From an uncultured Wenzhouxiangella sp. (GTDB taxonomy: Bacteria > Pseudomonadota > Gammaproteobacteria > Xanthomonadales > Wenzhouxiangellaceae): DNA of 64,000 nucleotides. The translations under genes and the position numbers were made by a program. Shown here in pieces: positions 30,449-39,013 of this stretch. Under the pieces are notes generated by a model that saw only the letters and a list, made by a program, of their open reading frames with translations, did not search any database and had not been told where the DNA came from. Where the stretch lies: NCBI GenBank assembly GCA_913057195.1, contig CAJXNL010000010.1, positions 1 through 64,000 of the forward strand, in the 5' to 3' direction. The first letter of the stretch is position 1, and each line of letters opens with the position of its first letter.

Positions 30449-30631
30449 TCAAAGTTCGACCATTTCAAAGTCTTCTTTGCCCGCACCACAATCGGGACAT
30501 ACCCATGATTCGGGCACATCATCCCAACGTGTTCCTGGCGGAATGCCGTCATCGGGCGCGCCGTCTTGTTCGTGATACACCCAACCACAAACGACACACA
30601 TCCAGCTTTTGTAATCGTTGCTTTCGCTCAC
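30449..30631 (-). CDS. rubA: Rubredoxin
   Basis: A small electron carrier of 60 residues with a single iron held by four cysteines, Cys12/Cys15 (CVVCGWVY) and Cys45/Cys48 (CPDCGAGK). I chose the GTG at 30631, which follows GAGGAC; an in-frame ATG further upstream would add 13 polar residues. It would serve a reductase/oxygenase pair or oxygen detoxification encoded elsewhere. The 160-base gap to the DUF805 gene holds no other gene. Confidence 0.95.
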   Translation of the reverse strand: MSESNDYKSWMCVVCGWVYHEQDGAPDDGIPPGTRWDDVPESWVCPDCGAGKEDFEMVEL

Positions 30632-30791
30632 AGGTTTGTCCTCGTTATGCGTGTTTTTTGTCCAACGCACATTCTAAAACACCCCTTGCGAGGTTGTGAG
30701 AAATCAAGCGACACAAGCCATAAGGGTTGTCGTGCCATAATAGATCAGCCCACCTGATCATTCGGGTGGTGGCCTGAGCTAAGGAGTGAAC

Positions 30792-31190
30792 ATGGACACC
30801 TATCTCATACCCTGGAAAAAATACGCAACGTTCTCTGGCCGGGCACCCCGAAAAGAATTCTGGACGTTTTACTTGGTCAACACCTTGGTGTTTGTTGGCC
30901 TGTCGGTGGCCATGGGGACTGGGCTGTCCAGCGGACGTGGACTGATGAGTGTGCATGTGGTCACCGTCGGCACGCCCGCTTTGGCGTTTGGTTTGGCGGT
31001 ATTTTTGCCCACTGTGGCAGTGATCGTACGACGACTCCACGACATTGGCCGGTCTGGTTTTTGGGTGCTGATGGGGTTTGTGCCCGTGATCGGTGGGATT
31101 GTTGTACTGATTTTAATGTTGATGGACACGCAACCTGAAACCAATCAATACGGTCCCAACCCCAAATTGGTCCAGACATCAACCGCCTAA
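30792..31190 (+). CDS. DUF805 inner-membrane protein
   Basis: A 132-residue protein with three or four membrane segments. Family features are KKYATFSGRAPRKEFWTF at the N-terminus and RRLHDIGRSGFWVL in the middle. Its function is unknown. AAGGAG at 30781-30786, five bases from the ATG at 30792, decides the start; the GTG at 30786 lies on the ribosome site. It stands alone before the sulfotransferase, 15 bases away, and may share its transcript. Confidence 0.9.
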   Translation: MDTYLIPWKKYATFSGRAPRKEFWTFYLVNTLVFVGLSVAMGTGLSSGRGLMSVHVVTVGTPALAFGLAVFLPTVAVIVRRLHDIGRSGFWVLMGFVPVIGGIVVLILMLMDTQPETNQYGPNPKLVQTSTA

Positions 31191-31205
31191 GATAGAGCCC
31201 GAACC

Positions 31206-32147
31206 ATGGTGATCAGCCACGACCGAATCAAGCACTGGGCCATTTTGTACGCCACCGCATGGCTGCCAAAAAAGGTCCGAACACATACGCGGTATCGATT
31301 GTTTGAACGTCAGCGCCGAGGCATGCTCGAGCGAGGTCAGGTCGTCATGGTCCGTCACCCCAAAACGGGCTCGACATGGCTTAGAACCTTGCTCACCCAG
31401 CTTTATCATCACCGCGATGGCATCTCACCCAAGCGCGTGTTTGTCGCCGATGAGTTGGCGCTTCAAAAGAAAGGTCTCCCCCGCTGGATCATTTCCAATG
31501 GCTGGTACAGCCTGGAGCATTTGATTGCTGAGGCATACGCCACCAATGATCCTTTGGTTCATGGCAAAAAAACCTTGGTACTGACTCGCCACCCCGGCGA
31601 CATTGTGGTGTCTTGGCATCGTCAGTATCAAAAGAGAACCAAAGCCTTTAAACGAGAACTGATTGAAGCCGATGTGAACCCCGATGGTCGCATCGACTGG
31701 CAGGCCATGGACCGGTGGCAGTTTGTGCAAAATCCACAGCTGGGGCTGCCTGCAATTATTCGCTATTACAACTTTTGGGCGCGGACCGTGGCGGACCGAG
31801 ATGATGCATTGTTGGTTCGCTATGAGGATCTTCGCCGAGACACGGAGACCACACTTAGAGCCATCACCTCGCTGCTGGGCGAATCGTTCAGTGATGACGC
31901 TTATCAAAAAGCCATTGAGTTTGGCTCGGTTGACAATATGCGCCGATTGGAGAAAGCCGGCTACTTTCAAAACGAGTCATTGAGGCTTCGGGATGCCAAA
32001 GACGATGACGCTTTGAAGGTGAGAAAAGCTCAAGTGGGTGGATTTCGGGGCGATTTATCGCCCGAGCAGGCGGACTGGGTTCAGACCCAGATCGACGCGC
32101 AGCTGGATCCAAGCCTGGGCTATCACAGCGACCAATCTGGCGTATAA
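31206..32147 (+). CDS. PAPS-dependent sulfotransferase-family protein
   Basis: A 313-residue cytosolic sulfotransferase-fold enzyme that would move a sulfuryl group from PAPS to an unknown acceptor. The 5'-phosphosulfate loop is HPKTGSTWLR (residues 51-60) and the 3'-phosphate motif is RHPGDIVVSWHR near residue 126. The C-terminal GxxGxxK-like part is altered (QVGGFRGDLSPEQ). The neighbours give no clear substrate: a DUF805 gene upstream and an RND pump downstream with its own promoter-like -10. Confidence 0.85.
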   Translation: MVISHDRIKHWAILYATAWLPKKVRTHTRYRLFERQRRGMLERGQVVMVRHPKTGSTWLRTLLTQLYHHRDGISPKRVFVADELALQKKGLPRWIISNGWYSLEHLIAEAYATNDPLVHGKKTLVLTRHPGDIVVSWHRQYQKRTKAFKRELIEADVNPDGRIDWQAMDRWQFVQNPQLGLPAIIRYYNFWARTVADRDDALLVRYEDLRRDTETTLRAITSLLGESFSDDAYQKAIEFGSVDNMRRLEKAGYFQNESLRLRDAKDDDALKVRKAQVGGFRGDLSPEQADWVQTQIDAQLDPSLGYHSDQSGV

Positions 32148-32160
32148 CAGAAGTTTCTAA

Positions 32161-32205
32161 TATAATGGTGGGCTGGCGTGGGCATTGGGTCAATGCTTTG
32201 ACGCA
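32161..32205 (+). promoter_or_regulatory. Promoter -10 and overlapping dyads before the RND operon
   Basis: A perfect TATAAT lies at 32161-32166, just after the sulfotransferase stop; the -35 is weak. Immediately downstream are two overlapping inverted repeats: GCATTG-ggt-CAATGC (32182-32196) and TGGGTCAA-tgct-TTGACGCA (32186-32205, one mismatch). Together they look like a repressor site in the 5' leader of the efflux operon. No regulator gene is adjacent. Confidence 0.45.
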
Positions 32206-32228
32206 TGCAATTAACGTAGGTGAATGAC

Positions 32229-33248
32229 ATGAGCAAAGTCAACCGACATTGGGTGTGGCGCCGTTTCGGGCTTTTGGCTGTGGGGTTTGGATTGTTGATC
32301 AGTGCGTCGGGGCAGGCACAGACCGATTGGGCGCGCGTCGAGCAGGCGGCCTTGCAAGAAGAAATTCGTTTAGATGGACGAATTGAGGCGGTGCAACAAT
32401 CGACGGTGTCGGCACAAATCAGCGGCACCATCACCGACTTGCCCGTTGATGTCGATGATGTGGTCAATCAAGGCGATGTCATCGCCAGATTGGATGACAC
32501 CGAACCCAAAGCCCAGCTCAATCAGGCTGAAGCCGATCTCAGCGAGGCGCAGTCGAGTGTTTTGGATGCCACTCAGCGGGTTGATCGCATCCGGCCGTTG
32601 GCCGCCCGTGGCGTCGCCTCGCAGGCCGAACTTGACGAGGCAGAAAACCAACTCAACGCGGCACAAGCACGCTTAGCCCGTGCTGAAGCTGCCGTTGAGC
32701 AAGCACAAGAACGCCTGTCGTATACCGAAGTGCGCGCGCCGTATGGTGGCATCGTCACCGAACGCCATGTTGAACTTGGCGAAACCGTCAGTCCGAGTAC
32801 GCCGCTGTTGTCTGGGTTTTCGCTGGAGGCCCTTCGCGTGGTGGTGTCCATTCCACAGCGCTATGCCAATCTTGCTCGGCAACAGCGCCAGGCCAGTGTG
32901 ACATTGGATGACGGGCGGGTGTTGTCCACCGATGAAATGACGTTCTTTCCGTATGCCGATACTCAAACCCATGCGTTTCGAGTTCGGATGGCCCTCAATG
33001 AAGTCGACGGCGACGTCTTTCCAGGAATGTTGGTTCGAGTCGGCTTGCCTGTGGGTGAGCGCGCAGCGCTTTGGATCCCCGAGGAGGCGTTGGTCCGCCG
33101 CGGTGAACTCCGAGGCGTGTATGTGTTCGATGCCGAGGGGCAAAAGCGTCTGCGTCAAATCCGAACGGGGGTTCGACGCGACGGAAAAATCGAGGTGTTG
33201 GCTGGCCTGGATGAAGGCGAACGAGTTTGGCTTCGGGGTGGGCAGTGA
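32229..33248 (+). CDS. RND efflux periplasmic adaptor subunit
   Basis: Membrane fusion protein of about 339 residues that links an RND pump to an outer-membrane channel. It has a signal peptide ending GQAQTDW, a lipoyl-like half EAVQQSTVSAQISGTI and a coiled coil (about 90-145) rich in Ala, Glu and Gln. The second lipoyl half is YTEVRAPYGGIVTER and a beta-barrel domain follows. ATG 32229 has TAGGTGA upstream; GTG 32220 is the alternative. It overlaps the pump gene by four bases (GTGA). No outer-membrane channel gene is adjacent. Confidence 0.92.
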   Translation: MSKVNRHWVWRRFGLLAVGFGLLISASGQAQTDWARVEQAALQEEIRLDGRIEAVQQSTVSAQISGTITDLPVDVDDVVNQGDVIARLDDTEPKAQLNQAEADLSEAQSSVLDATQRVDRIRPLAARGVASQAELDEAENQLNAAQARLARAEAAVEQAQERLSYTEVRAPYGGIVTERHVELGETVSPSTPLLSGFSLEALRVVVSIPQRYANLARQQRQASVTLDDGRVLSTDEMTFFPYADTQTHAFRVRMALNEVDGDVFPGMLVRVGLPVGERAALWIPEEALVRRGELRGVYVFDAEGQKRLRQIRTGVRRDGKIEVLAGLDEGERVWLRGGQ

Positions 33249-36200
33249 GCGCCATACGGTTGGGCATTTCTGGACGCATTGCCAAAGCGTTCCAAGACTC
33301 TAGACTGACCCCTTTGCTTTCAGCCGTGGGGCTGATCTTGGGCATTTTGGTGGTGGTGATCACCCCGAAAGAAGAAGAGCCACAAATTGATGTGACCATG
33401 GCCGATGTCATGGTTGCCTTCCCGGGGGCGTCTGTTCACGAAGTGGAAAGTTTGATCGCCACGCCGGGTGAGCAAATTCTCGATGAGATTGAGGGGGTGG
33501 AGCACATCTATTCGGTCTCACGGGCCGGCCAAGCCATCCTGACCGTTGAGTTTGAAGTGGGCATTCCCAGGCAAGAAGCCTTGGTGCGGCTGTATAACCA
33601 AGTTTTTTCAAACCAAGACTGGTTTCCCCAGGGATTGGGTGCCGGCGCGCCCGTGGTCAAACCCAAAGGCATTGACGATGTGCCCATTATGGCGCTCACC
33701 CTGTACGACCCCAGCCAGCAACAAACCGGTGAGGATTTAACTCGACTGGCACACGCATTGGAAGTTGAACTCAAACGCGTGCCTGGAACACGTGATGTCT
33801 ATACCATCGGTGGCGTACCCGATCGGGTGGACATTCGCTTTGACCCTGCGCGCGTGGCGGGTTTTGGTCTCAGTTTGGATTCGGTGGCGCGGACGATCCA
33901 ACAGGCCAATGCGGTGGGGACTCAAACCCCGATCACACAAGGGCAGCTGTCCATTCCTGTCGCCCCTGGCGAGCCTTTGGCGACGCTGGAAGATGTCAGC
34001 AATCTGGTGTTGGGCGTTCACGAAGACACCCCCATTTTTCTTGAGGACATCGCCCAAATTAGCCGAGGCGGCACCGTCCCTGATCAAAGCGTTCAGCTGG
34101 GCTTTGGACCTGCCGGAGAAGGGCCTACCGGTGAGGTTTTTCCAGCGGTGACGGTCGCCATTGCCAAAAAGCCTGGCGAGAACGCGGTGGTGATTGCTGA
34201 TGCGGTCAAAGAGCGCTTGGACATGCTTCGCAACCGCGTGGTGCCAGATAACACCGAAGTGGTGATCACCCGCAACTACGGAAAAACGGCCGGAGATAAA
34301 TCAACAAAACTGATCAGCGACCTGGTGATGGCGACGTTGTCCGTGATGCTGTTGGTGTTGGCTGGCATGGGATGGCGTCAGGCCACCATTGTGGGTTGCT
34401 CGGTGATTGTCACGTTGTTAGTCACCTTGTTTTTCTCGTGGGCGTGGGGCTTTACGCTGAACCGAGTCTCGCTGTTTGCATTGATTTTCGCCATTGGGAT
34501 TTTGGTTGATGATGCGATTGTCATCGTCGAAAACATTTCCAGGCGGTTTAAAGCCGCCGGTGGCATGAACCTACGAGACGTGGTCCCGGCCGCGGTGGAT
34601 GAGGTGGGCACACCGACCATTATGGCGACACTGACTGTGATGGCGGCACTGTTGCCGATGGCATTTGTGACTGGATTGATGGGACCTTACATGAGCCCCA
34701 TTCCCATCAACGCCTCGGCAGGAATGGTGATCTCGAACATCGTCGCTTTCGTTTTGGCGCCTTGGCTGGCGTTGCGGCTTTTGAGACACCAGCGCGAGCG
34801 CGCCGGGGGTGAGGTGCGCATTGAAGATGGTGTTGATGAGACCGGATCAGCCAAAGGGGTTAACCCCAAAATTCTTGGGATTTTTAAGACCGCGCTGACT
34901 CCTTTTCTTGGCGACAGCAGCCGGCCCCGCTGGCTGTTGGGCGGTGGCTTGGTTGGGGTGACGGTGCTGGCAGCGCTGTTGCCTGTTTTTATGGCGGTGA
35001 TTTTAAAAATGCTGCCATTCGACGATAAGTCAGAGCTTCAGGTCGTCATCGATATGCCCGAATCGACCCCAGTTGAGGAGACCATGCGGGTCTTAACTGA
35101 GATGGGCGGTTATCTAGAGACCATCGATGAGGTGACTCATTGGCAAGCGTATGCCGGCACCGCCGCTCCCATCAATTTTAATGGCTTGGTTCGCCAGTAT
35201 TACCTTCGCCAATCGCCGTGGCAGGGCGATTTACAGGTCAATTTGATCGACGAGGGCCGCGACCGCCAATCGCATGACATTGCTTTGGCTCTTCGCGGGC
35301 CACTGACTGAGATTGGGCAGCGCCATGGTGCCGCGGTCAAAATCGTGGAAGTCCCCCCGGGCCCGCCGGTGTTATCGCCCGTTGTGGCCGAAGTCTATGG
35401 GCCCAACGCGACCACCCGTCAGACCTTGGCCACCGAACTGGCCGAGGACATGGCCACGATTGATGGGCTGGTGGACATCGACACCAGCGTGACAGCACCG
35501 ACCCGGCGCTGGTCGGTGAATGTTGACCGCCATCGGGCCGCTCAGCTGGGTGTCAATCAGGCCCAAGTGGTGCGCGCCTTGGATCTGGCCCTGGGTGAGC
35601 AACAGGTGGACTATCTGCACGACCCCATGGCCAAACACGCTGTGCCCATTCGGCTGATTTTGTCAGAAGCGGATCAAGCTCAGCCCGCGGCACTGGCATC
35701 GATCCCGCTGCAGTCAGCTCAAGGCGATACCGTGTTGTTGGGTGAAGTGGCTGAGATTGTGCCCACCGAATGGCCGGGCGTGATTTATCACAAAGACCTG
35801 CTGCCGGTGACCTATGTGACTGCCGATATGGCCGGTCAGGTGGATTCGCCGTTGTATGGCATGTTTGCGATGGCTTCCTTGCTGTCCAATCAAGATAATC
35901 CACCGAAGCAGTACTACATCAACCAACCCGACTGGCCTGATCAGGCTGCGCTGAAATGGGACGGTGAATGGCAGATCACCTATGAGACGTTTCGCGATAT
36001 GGGCATTGCCTATGCCGTCGGGGTGTTTGTGATTTTCTTGCTGTTGGTGGCGCAGTTTCGCGCCTACATCATGCCGTTAATCGTGATGGCACCCATCCCT
36101 TTGACCTTGGTGGGGATCATGCCCGGGCATGCGCTGTTGGGCAAAGAATTTACCGCCACCAGTATGATTGGCATGATTGCCTTGGCTGGGATCATTGTCC

Positions 36201-36475
36201 GTAACTCAATTCTTTTGGTGGTGTTCATCCGCCAGCTTGTCGAAGAAGGCCGCTCGTTAGAAGACGCCGTCGTTTTGGCGGGCGCTGTGAGAATCAAGCC
36301 GATTGCATTGACCGCGGTGTCAGCGATGGTGGGAGCATTGTTTATTCTCACCGACCCGATCTTCAACGGGCTGTCAATCTCGTTGATCTTCGGTTTGGCC
36401 GTCTCTACGCTTTTAACAGTGGTGGCCGTGCCGCTGCTGTATTACGTCCTGGCCAAGCGGGGGCTCATTCAGTAA
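33245..36475 (+). CDS. RND efflux transporter permease subunit
   Basis: Proton-driven inner-membrane pump of 1076 residues starting at the GTG that overlaps the adaptor stop. It has the usual duplicated layout of TM1, periplasmic domain, TM2-6, a second periplasmic domain and TM8-12. TM4 contains the proton-relay pair in FAIGILVDDAIVIVENISRR. The early motif FPGASVHEVESLIATPGEQILDEIEGVEHI is typical of AcrB-like exporters. Substrate unknown: hydrophobic toxicants are most likely, and no metal-export signature stands out. Confidence 0.94.
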   Translation: MSAIRLGISGRIAKAFQDSRLTPLLSAVGLILGILVVVITPKEEEPQIDVTMADVMVAFPGASVHEVESLIATPGEQILDEIEGVEHIYSVSRAGQAILTVEFEVGIPRQEALVRLYNQVFSNQDWFPQGLGAGAPVVKPKGIDDVPIMALTLYDPSQQQTGEDLTRLAHALEVELKRVPGTRDVYTIGGVPDRVDIRFDPARVAGFGLSLDSVARTIQQANAVGTQTPITQGQLSIPVAPGEPLATLEDVSNLVLGVHEDTPIFLEDIAQISRGGTVPDQSVQLGFGPAGEGPTGEVFPAVTVAIAKKPGENAVVIADAVKERLDMLRNRVVPDNTEVVITRNYGKTAGDKSTKLISDLVMATLSVMLLVLAGMGWRQATIVGCSVIVTLLVTLFFSWAWGFTLNRVSLFALIFAIGILVDDAIVIVENISRRFKAAGGMNLRDVVPAAVDEVGTPTIMATLTVMAALLPMAFVTGLMGPYMSPIPINASAGMVISNIVAFVLAPWLALRLLRHQRERAGGEVRIEDGVDETGSAKGVNPKILGIFKTALTPFLGDSSRPRWLLGGGLVGVTVLAALLPVFMAVILKMLPFDDKSELQVVIDMPESTPVEETMRVLTEMGGYLETIDEVTHWQAYAGTAAPINFNGLVRQYYLRQSPWQGDLQVNLIDEGRDRQSHDIALALRGPLTEIGQRHGAAVKIVEVPPGPPVLSPVVAEVYGPNATTRQTLATELAEDMATIDGLVDIDTSVTAPTRRWSVNVDRHRAAQLGVNQAQVVRALDLALGEQQVDYLHDPMAKHAVPIRLILSEADQAQPAALASIPLQSAQGDTVLLGEVAEIVPTEWPGVIYHKDLLPVTYVTADMAGQVDSPLYGMFAMASLLSNQDNPPKQYYINQPDWPDQAALKWDGEWQITYETFRDMGIAYAVGVFVIFLLLVAQFRAYIMPLIVMAPIPLTLVGIMPGHALLGKEFTATSMIGMIALAGIIVRNSILLVVFIRQLVEEGRSLEDAVVLAGAVRIKPIALTAVSAMVGALFILTDPIFNGLSISLIFGLAVSTLLTVVAVPLLYYVLAKRGLIQ

Positions 36476-36499
36476 TGCCTGATCTATGGCGTTACTGAA
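36468..36499. terminator. Near-perfect hairpin between convergent RND and NPP genes
   Basis: TTCAGTAATGCC (36468-36479) pairs with GGCGTTACTGAA (36488-36499) over 12 bases with one G-T pair and an 8-base loop. It spans both stop codons of the convergent genes. The symmetry would serve either strand as a transcript end or as a 3' stabiliser. There is no T-run. Confidence 0.5.
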
Positions 36500-37982
36500 T
36501 CACCACACAGTCGGCGTCGAACCGGTCATCAATTTCGACAGACGCCTCGTCCTGGTCAAATTCAAACGCTAAGCCAGTGGCTTCAAACTGATGATGGTTC
36601 TCCTCATCCGTTTCGATGCGATCAAGCACGTGCACCTCATTTTGCCAGTGAAGCGCCATGTGCGCAGGTGCAACGCGGGCTTCAACTGGGCTCCCGTCAC
36701 AATCGAATTGATGGCTGGTGTAGGTCACAGCCTGATCAGAATTGAGATAGGGCAAGAACGGATCCAATGAGCCATCATTGTCTGCGGGTGTGAGGCCCAA
36801 AACATGCGCCATCAGCTCGTACAAATCCACTGAACGAACGGCAGGGCTCTTGCTGCCAGATACAAATCCAGGCCCCATCATCGCAAACCCACCATGCATT
36901 TCAGACAGTGCGGGGTCCCAGCCGTGCATCCCATACAGCTGAAACTGTGATCGGCCGGCCATGTAGGGCTTGTTTGAGATCATCCAGCCCATGTCCGCTT
37001 CAGCCAACACATCTGGAACGCGGCGGTGAGTGTCGAACTGGTAGCGCTCGGGAATGTCCTCTTTGGCCCAGACTCTCAGATTGGGGTGTGCGTCCTCTAA
37101 CGATTCAACGATGTCGTCGACAGGCATCTCTGTGGCCCAGATCTGGGCGGCAGGGCCCCAATCCGACACCCGCACTTTCGAAAGGTCCAGGTAGTCATCA
37201 AGCATGATGTAGCGGTCAAAGTCCACCCGGCTCATGCCGTGATCCGAGGTCAGTAAGACGTAAAACTCATCCAAAACGCCGCGCGTTTCAAGCGCATCCA
37301 GCAAGCGGTTTAAGTGCCCATCAATCTCTTCAAGCGCCTCTTGCACCGGGGCCTCCCTGGGGCCCCAGCGGTGGCCGGCCGAATCAACCGTGCTGAAATA
37401 AAGCGTGATCAACTCAGGCCGTTCGCCAGCGGGCATGTCCACCCATTCCAGCACTTGATCAATGCGCTCTTCGTGGGGCACATCGCCATCGTACATTTTC
37501 CAGTACGTGGGCCGGACACCTTGGATCCGGGCCTCTGAGCCGGGCCAAAAATAGGTGGCCGTGGTCATGCCTTGTTTTTCTGCGGTGACCCAAATGGGCT
37601 CTCCCCCTTGGTACCAAAAGCCATCCCCCACAGCATCTCGGTTGCCCAGCGAAAAACGTGCATCGCGATCGGGATCCCACATGTTGTTGGCCACCACACC
37701 GTGGTGGCCGGGATATTTGCCGGTGACCACGCTGTAGTGGGTGGGGAAAGTTTTTGTCGGGAAGACATGGTGCAAACTGTCGACCGCGACACCGCCCTCC
37801 ACGAGCCGATCCAGCGCGGGGGTCTGGCCTAAGTCGAAATAATCGTAGCGAAAACCATCGATAGAAATCAGCAGCACTCTGGGCTGATCGGCCCTTGGAT
37901 TCTCGGACGGCTCGGGCTGGCAAGCCGCCGTGATTGATAAAGCAATGAGCATGAAGACAATGCGTTGGATCATGACAGGCAT
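36492..37982 (-). CDS. Nucleotide pyrophosphatase/phosphodiesterase (NPP)
   Basis: Exported alkaline-phosphatase-superfamily enzyme of about 496 residues that cleaves nucleotide pyrophosphate or phosphodiester bonds. A hydrophobic signal precedes Cys in SITAACQPE, a possible but weak lipobox. Zinc-site and catalytic blocks are ISIDGFRYDYFD, FPTKTFPTHYSVVTGKYPGHHG (catalytic Thr), DSAGHRWGP and LLTSDHGM. ATGs at 37982 and 37973 are both possible. The frame stays open far upstream to 38975, but that part is antisense to the chorismatase gene and not real coding. Confidence 0.9.
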   Translation of the reverse strand: MPVMIQRIVFMLIALSITAACQPEPSENPRADQPRVLLISIDGFRYDYFDLGQTPALDRLVEGGVAVDSLHHVFPTKTFPTHYSVVTGKYPGHHGVVANNMWDPDRDARFSLGNRDAVGDGFWYQGGEPIWVTAEKQGMTTATYFWPGSEARIQGVRPTYWKMYDGDVPHEERIDQVLEWVDMPAGERPELITLYFSTVDSAGHRWGPREAPVQEALEEIDGHLNRLLDALETRGVLDEFYVLLTSDHGMSRVDFDRYIMLDDYLDLSKVRVSDWGPAAQIWATEMPVDDIVESLEDAHPNLRVWAKEDIPERYQFDTHRRVPDVLAEADMGWMISNKPYMAGRSQFQLYGMHGWDPALSEMHGGFAMMGPGFVSGSKSPAVRSVDLYELMAHVLGLTPADNDGSLDPFLPYLNSDQAVTYTSHQFDCDGSPVEARVAPAHMALHWQNEVHVLDRIETDEENHHQFEATGLAFEFDQDEASVEIDDRFDADCVVIQ

Positions 37983-38087
37983 CCATAACGGTGTGAAAAC
38001 ATAAGCATAGTATGGCACCAAAATGACCGCTTCGATATGTTGAAAGGATGACGAATGCGTCAGTGCCAGTGGGTAAAATAGTGTGCC

Positions 38088-39005
38088 ATGGCGCACGCTC
38101 CCACACTTTCGGTTCAACCCGACCCCTGCCCTGCAACCCCAACGTTGGCGGTGTTTCATGCCGAAAGTTTGGGGCTCCAATACCTGGGCGGGGAGATGAG
38201 CCAGGAGCACTGGCAAGGCCCGGTGGAGCATTTTGAGGTGTTGACGATTGAACGACCGCTGCCGGTCAATCAAGACCCGGCTGAGGGCGTCGAGGCCGCG
38301 TACCTTGAGCTTTTTGCCACTGCAAAAGCCAAAGGCTGGCCCAACGTTGTGCGCATCTGGCAGTTTATTCCTGCCATCAACGCCGGCCAGGGCGATCAGG
38401 AGCGCTATCGCCGTTTTTGTGTGGGTCGCGCGAACGCGCTTGACGCGGTTGGATTGGCCAACCACCGAATGTGTGCCGCCACTGCCATTGGCACCGAAGG
38501 CCAAAGATTGACGCTGATCGCTCTTTTGGCCAACCACCCGGGCCGATCCATCGAAAACCCGCGCCAAATCAGCGCATGGCAGTACCCGCGCCAGTATGGT
38601 CCCATCAGCCCCGCGTTCGCGCGCGCCACGGCGGTGCCTGTCACCGGCCAAGATGAGGGCACGGGTTGGGCGGTGATGGTCTCTGGGACGGCGGCGGTGG
38701 TGGGCCATGCATCGGCCTATCCAAACGACGTCGTGGCCCAAACCGAAGAGGCGATGACCAATGTGGAGGCGGTGTTGGCTCAAGCCGAGCGCTGTACCGG
38801 CGAGCCAATGGCGGCGGTGGGCGCCCACACGCCTATTCGCGCCTATCTCCGTGACCCCAGTGATTGGCCCAAGGTGCTCGAGGTGATCCAGCAGCGTTGG
38901 CCACAAGCCCCTATCATGGGGCTTCAAGGCGATGTCTGTCGATCTGAGCTGTTGGTTGAGCTCGAGGCGTGGCACGCCAATCCATTGATATCAAGCCAGA
39001 GGTGA
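38088..39005 (+). CDS. Chorismatase, FkbO/Hyg5/XanB2 family
   Basis: A 305-residue enzyme of the family that splits chorismate to 3-hydroxybenzoate, 4-hydroxybenzoate or a dihydrodiol acid plus pyruvate. Family-like blocks are NVVRIWQFIPAINAGQGD, ERYRRFCVGRANA, GRSIENPRQISAWQYPRQYGP (about 150-171) and the C-terminal GDVCRSELLVELEAW with probable catalytic Glu. Which product is made cannot be told by eye. It precedes a creatininase-family gene by eight bases in a two-gene operon. A role in supplying 4-hydroxybenzoate to ubiquinone, as for XanB2 in Xanthomonas, is an inference. Confidence 0.85.
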   Translation: MAHAPTLSVQPDPCPATPTLAVFHAESLGLQYLGGEMSQEHWQGPVEHFEVLTIERPLPVNQDPAEGVEAAYLELFATAKAKGWPNVVRIWQFIPAINAGQGDQERYRRFCVGRANALDAVGLANHRMCAATAIGTEGQRLTLIALLANHPGRSIENPRQISAWQYPRQYGPISPAFARATAVPVTGQDEGTGWAVMVSGTAAVVGHASAYPNDVVAQTEEAMTNVEAVLAQAERCTGEPMAAVGAHTPIRAYLRDPSDWPKVLEVIQQRWPQAPIMGLQGDVCRSELLVELEAWHANPLISSQR

Positions 39006-39013
39006 GCACCAGC

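Noticed and set aside
30671-30791. CCACC...GGTGG dyad before the DUF805 gene as a possible regulator site
   Set aside because: Five-base arms and no second copy; too weak to call.
37983-38975. Long open minus-strand extension of the NPP gene giving an 827-residue frame
   Set aside because: It is antisense to the chorismatase gene, shows no recognisable family blocks, and the NPP signal sequence starts at 37973-37982. The openness reflects codon bias on the other strand.
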